44,346 nucleotides of DNA from an uncultured Pelagibacteraceae bacterium (lineage in GTDB: Bacteria; Pseudomonadota; Alphaproteobacteria; Pelagibacterales; Pelagibacteraceae), in NCBI GenBank assembly GCA_902610315.1, contig CACLVA010000009.1, positions 1 through 44,346 of the forward strand, read 5' to 3'. The translations under genes were made by a program, and so were the position numbers. A model generated the notes under the pieces. It was not told where the DNA came from. It saw only the letters and a list, made by a program, of their open reading frames with translations, and did no database searches. Below, in pieces: positions 24,031-32,635 of the stretch (its first letter is position 1; each line of letters starts with the position of its first letter).

Positions 24031-24044
24031 AATTGTTAACAATT
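24031..24044. promoter_or_regulatory. 14-bp perfect palindrome in the GT17/nrdA intergenic region
   Basis: AATTGTTAACAATT is exactly self-complementary. It lies 56 bp upstream of the GT17 start and 136 bp upstream of nrdA, in the longest intergenic gap of the window (204 bp). It is operator-like in form; no regulator is identified. The rest of the gap holds NrdR-like boxes nearer nrdA and a poly-T run at 24062-24070, and otherwise shows nothing I can name. Confidence 0.4.
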
Positions 24045-24098
24045 GTAATTTATTAGTTGAATTTTTTTTTGTATGTTCTATAAATGTTCTGTTGATTT

Positions 24099-24147
24099 TT
24101 AATTTATATAGTGTATTTAAAGATCTTACATACAACATATAGTTGTT
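24099..24147 (+). promoter_or_regulatory. candidate pair of NrdR boxes upstream of nrdAB
   Basis: Box 1 at 24099-24114 ends in TTATATAGTGT, matching the right side of the NrdR consensus (acaCwATATwGtgt-like). Box 2 around 24132-24147 is ACAACATATAGTTGT, a dyad with ACAAC/GTTGT arms around ATATA. Their centres are about 32-33 bp apart, three helical turns, as in known paired NrdR sites. The match of each box is partial, so this is a candidate. The nrdA ribosome site AGGGAG follows at 24170-24175. Confidence 0.45.
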
Positions 24148-24179
24148 TTTACTTAAAAGTACTATTATAAGGGAGTTAA

Positions 24180-26120
24180 ATGAACAAAGTTTTGTCTCAG
24201 GCTATTAAGAAAGCTGTCTCTGATTTTAAACCAAGGATTGAAATAAAGGATAAAAACAAAGGTCCAGACCTTTTCTCTTTGAATGATAATACAGAGTTAT
24301 TCCAGAACTCTAAGGGCATTACTATAAAAATAGACAGAACTAGAGATGAAAATTTAACTGATTTTGGCAGAGCAACGTTAAATGATAGGTACCTTGGTGA
24401 AAATGAGTCATTTCAAGATTTATTTGCGAGAGTTGCAAGTCATTACGCGGATGATAATTTGCACGCACAAAGGTTATACAACTATATTAGTAATTTATGG
24501 TTCATGCCAGCAACTCCAGTTTTATCTAATGGAGGAACGACTAGAGGCCTACCGATCTCATGTTTTTTAAACGAAGCTAATGATAGCCTTCAAGGTATTC
24601 TAGGTCTTTGGAGTGAAAATGTTTGGTTAGCAGCAAGAGGTGGCGGTATCGGAAGTTATTGGGGTAATTTAAGATCAATAGGTGAGAAAATTGGCAGAGT
24701 AGGAAAAACATCAGGAATTATTCCCTTCATAAAAGTTATGGACTCTCTTACAATGGCAATTAGCCAGGGATCATTAAGAAGAGGTTCTGCAGCATGTTAT
24801 TTACCAATTGATCACCCTGAGATTGAAGAATTTATCGAAATGCGAAGACCAACTGGAGGTGACCCAAATAGAAAATCGCTTAACTTGCATCATGGAGTAT
24901 TAGTATCAGATGCATTTATGAGAGCAGTTGAACTTGATGAACAGTGGGCACTAAAAAGTCCAAAAGATGGAGCAGTTCAACAAACAGTGTCAGCAAGAAA
25001 TTTATGGATAAGATTATTGACAGCAAGAATAGAAACGGGTGAGCCATATATTATTTATATTGATACTGTTAATAGACAAATACCTCAGCATCATAAATTA
25101 GCCGGATTAACTGTTAAAACATCTAATCTGTGTAGCGAAATAACTTTGCCAACTGGAATAGATAAAGAGGGCAGAGATAGAACAGCGGTTTGTTGTTTGT
25201 CGTCTTTAAATGTCGAAAAATACGATGAATGGAAAGATGACGAAAAATTTGTAGACGATGTAATGAGATTTTTAGATAACGTTTTGACTGACTTTATAAA
25301 AAACGCTCCAGAAGAATTTAGTGATGCAGTATACTCTGCAACAAAAGAGAGAAGTGTTGGACTTGGTGTAATGGGTCTTCATTCATATTTTCAAAAAAAA
25401 ATGATTCCATTAGAGTCGGTAATGAGCAAAGTTTGGAACAAAAAAATATTTGAAAACATCCAAAGTAAAGTCGATAAATCATCAAAGGATTTAGCTGAAG
25501 AAAGAGGCTCTTGTCCGGACGCTGAAGAATATGGTTTTAAAGAAAGATTTTCAAATAAAACAGCAATTGCTCCAACTGCATCTATATCAATTATATGTGG
25601 AGGAACATCTCCAGGTGTTGAACCAATAGCAGCAAACAGCTACACTCATAAAACTCTTTCCGGATCTTTTAATGTTAGAAATAAATACTTAAAAAAATTA
25701 TTAGAAAAACATGGAAAAGATAATGATGAGGTTTGGTCTAGCATTACTACAAATCAAGGTTCAGTTTCACATCTTGATTTTTTAACTAAAGAAGAGAAAG
25801 ATGTATTTAAAACAGCTTTTGAGCTGGATCAAAGATGGCTTGTTGACCTAAGTGCGGATAGAACTCCACATATATCTCAAGCTCAATCTATTAACTTATT
25901 TTTACCTGCAGATGTTCATAAAAGAGACTTACATCAAATTCATTTCCAGGCATGGAAAAAAGGTCTTAAAAGTCTATATTATTGCAGGTCTAAATCAATA
26001 CAAAGGGCTGAAAATGTTAATGATGCAAAATCAACTGACATCACAGCCAATGTTTATAAATCTAAAAACCAACAACAATCAGAGGAAAACAAATACGAGG
26101 AGTGTTTATCATGTCAGTAG
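24180..26120 (+). CDS. nrdA: ribonucleoside-diphosphate reductase alpha subunit, class I
   Basis: Catalytic subunit that reduces ribonucleoside diphosphates to deoxyribonucleotides. Active-site residues visible in the 646-aa chain: the redox pair C128 (ISCF) and C338/C339 (AVCCLSSLNV), N316, thiyl C318 and E320 in SNLCSEITLP, the tyrosine dyad in KSLYYCRS, and the C-terminal shuttle C642-x-x-C645. There is no N-terminal ATP-cone, because the substrate-barrel sequence begins by about residue 60. The chain is shorter than E. coli NrdA (761) and should lack dATP inhibition through a cone. A good AGGGAG ribosome site is present. It overlaps nrdB by 10 bp. Confidence 0.93.
   Translation: MNKVLSQAIKKAVSDFKPRIEIKDKNKGPDLFSLNDNTELFQNSKGITIKIDRTRDENLTDFGRATLNDRYLGENESFQDLFARVASHYADDNLHAQRLYNYISNLWFMPATPVLSNGGTTRGLPISCFLNEANDSLQGILGLWSENVWLAARGGGIGSYWGNLRSIGEKIGRVGKTSGIIPFIKVMDSLTMAISQGSLRRGSAACYLPIDHPEIEEFIEMRRPTGGDPNRKSLNLHHGVLVSDAFMRAVELDEQWALKSPKDGAVQQTVSARNLWIRLLTARIETGEPYIIYIDTVNRQIPQHHKLAGLTVKTSNLCSEITLPTGIDKEGRDRTAVCCLSSLNVEKYDEWKDDEKFVDDVMRFLDNVLTDFIKNAPEEFSDAVYSATKERSVGLGVMGLHSYFQKKMIPLESVMSKVWNKKIFENIQSKVDKSSKDLAEERGSCPDAEEYGFKERFSNKTAIAPTASISIICGGTSPGVEPIAANSYTHKTLSGSFNVRNKYLKKLLEKHGKDNDEVWSSITTNQGSVSHLDFLTKEEKDVFKTAFELDQRWLVDLSADRTPHISQAQSINLFLPADVHKRDLHQIHFQAWKKGLKSLYYCRSKSIQRAENVNDAKSTDITANVYKSKNQQQSEENKYEECLSCQ
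26097..26102 (+). promoter_or_regulatory. ribosome binding site that fixes the nrdB start
   Basis: GAGGAG lies inside the end of nrdA, 8 nt before ATG 26111. It favours that ATG over the in-frame GTG at 26102, which overlaps the site itself. Confidence 0.6.
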
Positions 26121-27121
26121 CAAAAAAAGAGGAAAGCGGAAAAATTATTCAACCAAAAAAAATGGGATTATTAGTTGAAAACCCTGTTTATAAGCCATTT
26201 AGATATCCATGGTGTTATGATGCATGGTTAACACAACAAAGAATCCACTGGTTACCAGAAGAGGTTCCACTAGGAGATGACGTCAGAGATTGGCAAAAAA
26301 ATCTATCACAACCTGAAAAAAACTTAGTTACACAGATTTTTAGATTTTTTACACAAGCAGATGTTGAGGTTAACAATTGTTATCTTAGACATTACACTAC
26401 AGTTTTCAAACCAACTGAGGTTTTAATGATGATGACTGCATTTGCTTCTATGGAAACAGTTCATGTTGCAGCTTATTCTCATCTACTTGATACAATTGGT
26501 ATGCCGGAATCTGAATATTCAGCTTTCATGAAATATAAAGAAATGAAAGACAAATATGATTATATGCAAGGTTTTAATGTCAATTCAAAAGAAGACATTG
26601 CTAAAACGGTAGCAGTTTTTAGTGCTTTTACTGAGGGTCTGCAACTATTTGCAAGTTTTGCAATTTTATTAAACTTTCCAAGACACAATAAACTTAAAGG
26701 TATGGGTCAAATTGTAACTTGGTCAGTTAGAGATGAAACTCTTCATTGTAATTCAATGATAAGAATATTTAAAGAGTTCATCAAAGAAAACCCAGAAATT
26801 TGGACACCAAAACTTAAAAAAGAAATTTATGATGCATGTAGAACAATAGTCGAGCATGAAGATGCATTTATAGATTTAGCTTTTGAAATGGGTCCAATGG
26901 AAGGATTAACAGCTCAAGAGGTTAAAGATTATATCAGATTTATTGGAAACAGAAGATTGGTTCAATTAGGTTTAGAACCAATTTATGATGTAGAGAAAAA
27001 CCCGTTAACTTGGTTAGACACCATGTTAAATGCTGTTGAACATATGAACTTCTTTGAGGGAAGAGCTACAGAATATTCAAAAGCCTCGACGCAAGGAAGC
27101 TGGGTTGAAGCTTTTTCTTGA
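26111..27121 (+). CDS. nrdB: ribonucleoside-diphosphate reductase beta subunit, class I
   Basis: Radical-generating subunit partner of NrdA. Counting from ATG 26111 (336 residues), the di-iron ligands appear as D84 (TQAD), E115 and H118 (MET-VH), E175 (FTEGL), E209 and H212 (RDETLH), and the radical tyrosine is Y122 (VAAYSHL). Because the tyrosine is kept, this looks like a Tyr-radical enzyme rather than a Tyr-less class Ic type. The start overlaps the nrdA stop by 10 bp. A methyltransferase gene begins at or just inside the 3' end. Confidence 0.93.
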   Translation: MSVAKKEESGKIIQPKKMGLLVENPVYKPFRYPWCYDAWLTQQRIHWLPEEVPLGDDVRDWQKNLSQPEKNLVTQIFRFFTQADVEVNNCYLRHYTTVFKPTEVLMMMTAFASMETVHVAAYSHLLDTIGMPESEYSAFMKYKEMKDKYDYMQGFNVNSKEDIAKTVAVFSAFTEGLQLFASFAILLNFPRHNKLKGMGQIVTWSVRDETLHCNSMIRIFKEFIKENPEIWTPKLKKEIYDACRTIVEHEDAFIDLAFEMGPMEGLTAQEVKDYIRFIGNRRLVQLGLEPIYDVEKNPLTWLDTMLNAVEHMNFFEGRATEYSKASTQGSWVEAFS

Positions 27122-27122
27122 T

Positions 27123-27746
27123 TTGAAATATAAAAAATATTTTAGAAAAACTAGCTTAAAACAAAAAAATATTGGGGATCTTTTTTTGGATATTATCCAG
27201 AAAAAGAACCCAAAAACTTTCCTCGAGATAGGAATTTTTCACGGCGTGACAGCGAGAAACGTATGTGAATTAATGTTTAAAAACCATGGAGATAATTTTA
27301 ATTATATTGGTGTAGATATTTTTGATAATAGTAATACTTACGATAATGAAGTAGTCCCTTCAAAAACTTTTAATAATCCATTTAAAACCTTTTATTTCAG
27401 ATATATAAAGAAACAAAATCCATATAGTGTGATTGCTGTCGAAGATCTTTTGTCAAAGTTTAAAAAAAATATAAAAATCATTCAAGGAGACACTAATCAA
27501 ATATTACATGATATTAATCTGAAAAATATAGACTTTATTTTTATTGATGGTGGACATGATTACAAAACAGTAAAAAATGATCTAGAGCAAAGCTTTAAAA
27601 TGATTAGTAAAAATGGAACTATCTTATGTGATGATTGGAATTTGAGCCAGGCTTTGGGTGTGAGAGAAGCAATAAAAGATTTTTCAAAAGAAAAAAATAT
27701 TAATTTTGAAATTGTGCATGAGAGATTTGCTCAATTTAATTTATAA
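27123..27746 (+). CDS. class I SAM-dependent methyltransferase
   Basis: A methyltransferase-fold protein (Methyltransf_24-like, similar to the cephalosporin-hydroxylase/rhamnosyl O-methyltransferase group). Motif I is KTFLEIGIFHGVTARN, the post-I acid is in YIGVDIFDN, and DFIFIDGGHDYKTVKNDLEQ is the typical motif IV with the HD pair. The start is uncertain: the frame is open back to a TTG at 27054 inside nrdB, but the homologous part begins near a TTG at 27123, two bases after the nrdB stop, which I use. The substrate is unknown; related proteins modify glycan or lipid sugars. It is convergent with prpC (3-bp gap). Confidence 0.78.
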   Translation: MKYKKYFRKTSLKQKNIGDLFLDIIQKKNPKTFLEIGIFHGVTARNVCELMFKNHGDNFNYIGVDIFDNSNTYDNEVVPSKTFNNPFKTFYFRYIKKQNPYSVIAVEDLLSKFKKNIKIIQGDTNQILHDINLKNIDFIFIDGGHDYKTVKNDLEQSFKMISKNGTILCDDWNLSQALGVREAIKDFSKEKNINFEIVHERFAQFNL

Positions 27747-27749
27747 TAA

Positions 27750-28874
27750 TTATCTTTGGTTTAATGGTACAACTTTACGATAGGAGCTACCTTTATAGCT
27801 TGCAAGTGGTCTTATTAACTTGTTCGCAGCATGTTGTTCTAGAATATGTGCTGACCAACCTGTAATTCTAGATATGACAAAAATAGGCGTGAAAAAATCT
27901 GTATCGAAACCCATTAAATGATAAGTAGGTCCTGTAGGGTAGTCTACATTTGGATAGATATTTTTTCTATCAATCATAACTTTTTCTACAATGTCATATA
28001 TTTTTTCAAATTTTTTGTCTTTTTTAACTTTTGCAACTTTTGCAAAATATTCCCTCATCGTAGGAACTCTAGAATCTCCACTCTTATAAACTCTATGACC
28101 AAAACCCATCACAACAGCTTTATTATCTAAAGCATTATTAATCCATTTAAGAGCATTTTCTGGTTTCTTAATTTTATTCATCATGTGCATAACTTCTTCA
28201 TTTGCACCTCCATGTAATGGCCCCTTTAAACTAGCTATAGCACCAGTAATTGCACCATGTATATCTGACAAACTACTTGTGATAGTTCTAGCTGTAAAAG
28301 TTGACACGTTGAAACTATGCTCTGCATATAAAATTAAAGATACATCAAATGCTTTTACTATCTCTTTGTTTGGAACATTTCCAAAACACATGTAAAAGAA
28401 ATTTTCTGAAAATGATAGATTGCTTTTAGGGCTTATTATTTTTTTACCTTTTCTAAGTCTATAAAATGCAGCTAGAGCAGTGGGAGTCTTCGCAAAAATT
28501 CTCATGACTTTCCTCATATTGGCTTTAGGTGAATTATCTTTAGTTTCTTTATCCTCAAGACCCATAATACTTACTGCAGTTCTTGCCACATCCATTGGAT
28601 GAGATTTTTTTGGAAAATTTTTAATACTATCTAGAAGAGATTTTGATAATTTTCTTTCCTTTCTTTCAATTTTTTCAAAGTTTTTTAGCTGTTTATTATC
28701 TGGTAGTTCACCATTTAGAATTAAATATGCGACTTCCTCAAATTTACATTTTGCACATAAATCTTGTGCAGCATAACCTCTGTAAGTAAGAGAATTAATT
28801 TCTGGCATTACTTTAGAAACTTCTGTTTCATCAACAACAATTCCTAATAAACCTTTTTTAATATCTTCTGTCAT
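27750..28874 (-). CDS. prpC: 2-methylcitrate synthase (citrate synthase family)
   Basis: Condenses propionyl-CoA with oxaloacetate in the methylcitrate cycle. The 374-residue chain has the short-form citrate synthase layout with catalytic H221 (PLHGGANEEVM), H260 (MGFGHRVYKSGDSR) and D311 (NVDYPTG), and H186 in EHSFNVSTFTAR. Sequence alone cannot cleanly separate it from citrate synthase, but the operon with prpB and prpD decides in favour of methylcitrate synthase. The start overlaps the prpB stop by one base. Confidence 0.9.
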   Translation of the reverse strand: MTEDIKKGLLGIVVDETEVSKVMPEINSLTYRGYAAQDLCAKCKFEEVAYLILNGELPDNKQLKNFEKIERKERKLSKSLLDSIKNFPKKSHPMDVARTAVSIMGLEDKETKDNSPKANMRKVMRIFAKTPTALAAFYRLRKGKKIISPKSNLSFSENFFYMCFGNVPNKEIVKAFDVSLILYAEHSFNVSTFTARTITSSLSDIHGAITGAIASLKGPLHGGANEEVMHMMNKIKKPENALKWINNALDNKAVVMGFGHRVYKSGDSRVPTMREYFAKVAKVKKDKKFEKIYDIVEKVMIDRKNIYPNVDYPTGPTYHLMGFDTDFFTPIFVISRITGWSAHILEQHAANKLIRPLASYKGSSYRKVVPLNQR

Positions 28875-29770
28875 TATTTATGTCCGTCTGTATTAAAATT
28901 ATAAATTTTTTTATCTAGTGAATTATATTTTTTATAATCAACTAAGTCGTACAATCTACTTCTAGTTTGCATTTTATCAATAACGTTTTTTTGATGTCCA
29001 TCCTTAAAAATGACCTTTAGACCTTCTTCAACACTTTTCATTGCTAGTCTTTGTGTAGTAACTGGATAAATCACAATATTATAGCCTAAATTTTCTAATT
29101 CTTTATAGTTTATCAGGTCTGATTTTCCAAACTCAGTCATATTGGCAAGTAAATAAGAATTGAGACTTTTTCTAACCTTTTCAAATTCTTTTTTATCTTT
29201 TAATGCCTCAGGAAATATTATTTCTGCTCCAGCATCAATATAAGCTTTACATCTTTCAATCATTTTATCGATGCCTTCAACACCTTTTGCATCTGATCTT
29301 GCAATAATTTTAAAATTCTTATCTTTTTTCGCCTTAACGCATTCTTTAATCTTATTTACCATTTTTTTTGTTGAGATAAGTTCTTTATTATCAAGATGAC
29401 CACATCTTTTTCTTTCTACCTGATCTTCAATATGTACAGCAGCAACCCCAAATTTTTCAAAAGTATTTATAGTTTTTTTACATGACTTAAAACCTGTATC
29501 GATATCAACAATTGTAGGTAAGTTAGTAACTCTTGCTATTTGTTTTGACCTATTACTAACATCCTCTAATGTAGTCAATCCAATATCTGGATATCCAAGG
29601 TCGTTAGACATCACTCCACCAGATACATAAACAGCATCATAACCTATTTCCTCAATTACTTTAGCCGTCAAAGGATTATACGCTCCTGGAACTCTTAATA
29701 TTTTTCCACTTTTCAATTTTTTAACAAAATCTTTTCTTTTTTCTTTAATTTTTTTTTTTACAAAGTGCAT
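28874..29770 (-). CDS. prpB: 2-methylisocitrate lyase
   Basis: Splits 2-methylisocitrate to pyruvate and succinate, the last step of the methylcitrate cycle. It is a PEP-mutase/isocitrate-lyase fold protein of 298 residues with RVPGAYNPLTAKVIEEIGYD at 26-45, the DIDTGF metal site at 89-94, and the catalytic cysteine C123 in the ERKRCGH loop characteristic of methylisocitrate lyase. Small size excludes isocitrate lyase (about 430+). Translation is coupled to prpD and prpC by one-base overlaps. Confidence 0.9.
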   Translation of the reverse strand: MHFVKKKIKEKRKDFVKKLKSGKILRVPGAYNPLTAKVIEEIGYDAVYVSGGVMSNDLGYPDIGLTTLEDVSNRSKQIARVTNLPTIVDIDTGFKSCKKTINTFEKFGVAAVHIEDQVERKRCGHLDNKELISTKKMVNKIKECVKAKKDKNFKIIARSDAKGVEGIDKMIERCKAYIDAGAEIIFPEALKDKKEFEKVRKSLNSYLLANMTEFGKSDLINYKELENLGYNIVIYPVTTQRLAMKSVEEGLKVIFKDGHQKNVIDKMQTRSRLYDLVDYKKYNSLDKKIYNFNTDGHK

Positions 29771-31272
29771 TAAAAAATTCCAATTTTGTTGTTTTTTTTA
29801 ATATTTTTTTTATTAATTACAATGTTTAATTTATTTAATTGTTTAGATTTCAATTTTTTTAAATTTTGAACATCTTTTAAAAATCTATCAGATTCTTTTT
29901 TAGTAATTACTCCTTTTGTTAAAGTTAGGAATTTATTAATATAGTTTGGTCTTTTAAAAGGTCTAGATCCGTAAGGGTGAGCGTCAGCTACACCTTGCTC
30001 CTCTATAATTTTTTTATTATTTTTTAAAGTAACAATAACTTTCGCACCAAAGGCCTTATTTTTTGGGTTAGGATCATGGTATCGTCTAGTCCATTTCTTA
30101 TCCTCATGAGTTTTTATAGATCTCCATATTTTTAGAGTACTTTTTCTTCTAGCTCTTGCTTTACTGTAAGACTTTACATGATGCCAATTGGCATCCTCTA
30201 AGGCGACAGCGAAAATATACATTATAGAATGATCCAAGGTTTCTCTGCTTGCATTTGGATCCATCTTTTGAGGATCATTAGCTCCAGTTCCTATAACATT
30301 ATGAGTATGATGACTTGTGTGTATATCTATTTTTTTAATATCATTAAGATTTTTAATTCTTCGGTTTAATTTTTTTGCAAGATCAATTAATGCCTGTGCT
30401 TGATACTCAGCAGAATATTCTTTAGTGTAAGTTTCTAAAATTGCTTTCTTTTCTTCATTTTTTTTTGGTAGAGGAATTTTATATACAGCTTTTTTTCCAT
30501 CTAAAATTCTTGCAACAACGCTATCCTCACCTTCATAAATTGGGCTTGGGGCTCCTTCTCCTCTCATAGCTCTATCTACTGCCTCTATACCAAGTTTACC
30601 TGCATGAGCAGGGGCAAAAGCTTTCCAACTTGATATTTCACCTTTTCTAGATTGTCGAGTTGATATAGTTGTATGCAACGCCTGCTGTATCGCTTGGTAA
30701 ATAGTTTCTGTTTTTAAACCAAGCATAGTACCTAAGCCAGCCGCAACACTTGGACCTAAATGAGCAATGTGATCTACTTTATGTTTATGCAAACATATCC
30801 CTTTAACAAGATTAACTTGTACTTCATATGCTGTAATAATACCTTTTATCAAATTTAAACCAGAAATTTTCTTTTGTTGTGCAACTGCGATCAAGGCAGG
30901 TATATTATCACCCGGATGACTATAATCTGCAGCAAGAAAAGTATCATGAAAATCTAATTCTCTTACAGCAGTTCCATTTGACCATGCCGCCCATTCACAA
31001 TCAAATTTTTGATTGGAATTTATTCCAAATATTGTAGCACCATTTTTTCTTGGATGTTTCATAGCCATTTCCCTTGATGAAATAACTGCTTTTCTATTTA
31101 ATGACGCAATAGCTACTGATGCATTATCGATAATTCTATTAATCACCATTTCCACAGATCTATTATTTAATTTTGCATTATCGCTCGCTAACTCTGCTAA
31201 TTTCCATGCTAATTGTTTTTTTTTAGGGAGTTTAACTTTAGATGGATAAACTTTTAACTTATGTATTATCAT
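29770..31272 (-). CDS. prpD: 2-methylcitrate dehydratase (PrpD family)
   Basis: Dehydrates 2-methylcitrate to 2-methyl-cis-aconitate without an iron-sulfur cluster. This MmgE/PrpD family protein of 500 residues has the features [54 protein letters not shown] and [20 protein letters not shown]. The operon completes the cycle with PrpB and PrpC; the hydration step would need an aconitase elsewhere. The 5' end overlaps the upstream HAD phosphatase gene by 14 bp, so the operon likely starts at that gene. The C-terminus is very lysine- and asparagine-rich. Confidence 0.9.
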   Translation of the reverse strand: MIIHKLKVYPSKVKLPKKKQLAWKLAELASDNAKLNNRSVEMVINRIIDNASVAIASLNRKAVISSREMAMKHPRKNGATIFGINSNQKFDCEWAAWSNGTAVRELDFHDTFLAADYSHPGDNIPALIAVAQQKKISGLNLIKGIITAYEVQVNLVKGICLHKHKVDHIAHLGPSVAAGLGTMLGLKTETIYQAIQQALHTTISTRQSRKGEISSWKAFAPAHAGKLGIEAVDRAMRGEGAPSPIYEGEDSVVARILDGKKAVYKIPLPKKNEEKKAILETYTKEYSAEYQAQALIDLAKKLNRRIKNLNDIKKIDIHTSHHTHNVIGTGANDPQKMDPNASRETLDHSIMYIFAVALEDANWHHVKSYSKARARRKSTLKIWRSIKTHEDKKWTRRYHDPNPKNKAFGAKVIVTLKNNKKIIEEQGVADAHPYGSRPFKRPNYINKFLTLTKGVITKKESDRFLKDVQNLKKLKSKQLNKLNIVINKKNIKKNNKIGIF

Positions 31273-31954
31273 TCAAATAATTCGAAACTATTTTTTCAAT
31301 ACCAACAAAATCTTTAATTAAATGTTTATGAGGTATTTGGTTTATATTTTTATCAGTGTAACCATCTTCAACCAAAATAAAAGGAATATCAGCAGAGCTC
31401 GCAGCCATACTATCAACTTCACTATCTCCTATCATTAGTGATTTTTTAATATTTCCTTGCAATATATCGATTATATTTGTTATGTGTCTTGGATCTGGCT
31501 TACAATAATCAAAAGTATTACTTCCTGCAACATAGTCAAAATAATCGTAAACATTAATTTTTTTTAAAAGATCTATAGCCAGATGTTCTTGTTTATTTGT
31601 ACAAACAGCTAATGAAATATTATTTTTTTTACTCCATTTTAAAAAATCCAAAACACCATTTAACAGTTTGCTTTCAACCACTATATTTTTTCCATAATAA
31701 TCTATAAACTCTTTAACCATCTTATCCTTAATTTTTTGGTCAGTTATTTTGCTAAATTCTTTTTTAGCACTTCCCCAAATAGACCTTCCAATAAGCACGC
31801 CAGCACCTTTGCCGACTAAATTTCTAATCTCTTCAGTAGTCTTAGATTCATATCCAAACTTTTTCATTACATGATTATGTGCCATCATCAGATCTGGAGC
31901 TGTATCAACTAAAGTGCCATCTAAATCTAACAAAACTGTATAATTTTGACTCAT
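31259..31954 (-). CDS. gph: HAD-type phosphatase, phosphoglycolate phosphatase-like
   Basis: A 231-residue haloacid-dehalogenase-type phosphatase. The nucleophile motif is [12 protein letters not shown] with D10 and D12; the cap domain has [14 protein letters not shown], motif II is AVCTNKQEH, and motif III/IV is [11 protein letters not shown] ... [12 protein letters not shown]. These are Gph-type features, so dephosphorylation of 2-phosphoglycolate, made during oxygen radical repair of DNA, is the most likely role. It sits upstream of the methylcitrate genes, overlapping prpD by 14 bp, and is divergent from the glmU-like gene with 69 bp between starts. Confidence 0.85.
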   Translation of the reverse strand: MSQNYTVLLDLDGTLVDTAPDLMMAHNHVMKKFGYESKTTEEIRNLVGKGAGVLIGRSIWGSAKKEFSKITDQKIKDKMVKEFIDYYGKNIVVESKLLNGVLDFLKWSKKNNISLAVCTNKQEHLAIDLLKKINVYDYFDYVAGSNTFDYCKPDPRHITNIIDILQGNIKKSLMIGDSEVDSMAASSADIPFILVEDGYTDKNINQIPHKHLIKDFVGIEKIVSNYLNDNT

Positions 31955-32023
31955 TCTAAAAGTATTATTAAGAAATAATTTGTGAATTAATTAAGATAGA
32001 TACTCAACTATAAGAAAAAATCA

Positions 32024-32632
32024 ATGAAACAAATAGATTTACAAAAAAAAATTAGAAATAAATTTATAAAACAGGGTGTTAAAATGATAGACCCAAATAC
32101 AGTTTATTTTTCTAAAGATACTAAAATTGGAAAAAATGTAACGATTGAGCCTTTCGTTGTAATTGGATCAAAAGTAAAAATCAAAGATAACGCAAAAGTA
32201 TTATCTTTTTCTCATATTGAAGGCGTTATAATTAATGAAAATGTATCTGTTGGTCCATTTTGCAGGTTGAGACCAGGAACCATTTTAGAAAAGAATTCAA
32301 AAATAGGAAATTTTGTAGAAGTTAAAAATAGTAAAGTTAAGAAAAATTCAAAAGTTAGTCATTTAAGTTATATTGGAGATACAACCATTGGCACATCTGC
32401 AAATATTGGAGCTGGAACAATTACGTGTAATTACGATGGAGTTAAAAAAAGCAAAACCGTAATTGGTGATAATTCTTTTGTTGGTTCAAATTCATCTTTA
32501 GTTGCGCCAGTAAAAATAGGAAGAAACTCTACAATTGGTGCAGGATCTGTAATTACTCAAAATGTTAAAGATGGTAATTTAGCTTTAACTAGATCAACTC
32601 AATTACAATCTAAGTATAATAGAAAAAAATAA
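32024..32632 (+). CDS. stand-alone GlmU C-terminal acetyltransferase domain
   Basis: Homologous to only the second half of bifunctional GlmU, which acetylates glucosamine-1-phosphate. The 202-residue chain begins exactly at the domain linker ([20 protein letters not shown], residues 8-27) and continues as a hexapeptide beta-helix. Active-site residues equivalent to E. coli R333, K351, H363, Y366 and R440 are R81 or R83, K101, H113, Y116 and R190; [13 protein letters not shown] is the family signature. The uridylyltransferase half (about 230 residues) is absent, and the preceding region is a divergent phosphatase gene. glmS starts 3 bp later, so it is in the amino-sugar pathway. Confidence 0.9.
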   Translation: MKQIDLQKKIRNKFIKQGVKMIDPNTVYFSKDTKIGKNVTIEPFVVIGSKVKIKDNAKVLSFSHIEGVIINENVSVGPFCRLRPGTILEKNSKIGNFVEVKNSKVKKNSKVSHLSYIGDTTIGTSANIGAGTITCNYDGVKKSKTVIGDNSFVGSNSSLVAPVKIGRNSTIGAGSVITQNVKDGNLALTRSTQLQSKYNRKK

Positions 32633-32635
32633 ATT

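Noticed and set aside
23976..24179. Small RNA or riboswitch in the 204-bp gap before nrdA
   Set aside because: A weak GTAA/GCCT-type stem near 24000 and a poly-T run are present, but I recognise no known riboswitch or RNA fold and the stem has a bulge; not supported.
26102..26110. GTG at 26102 as the nrdB start
   Set aside because: It overlaps the GAGGAG ribosome site that is correctly spaced for ATG 26111.
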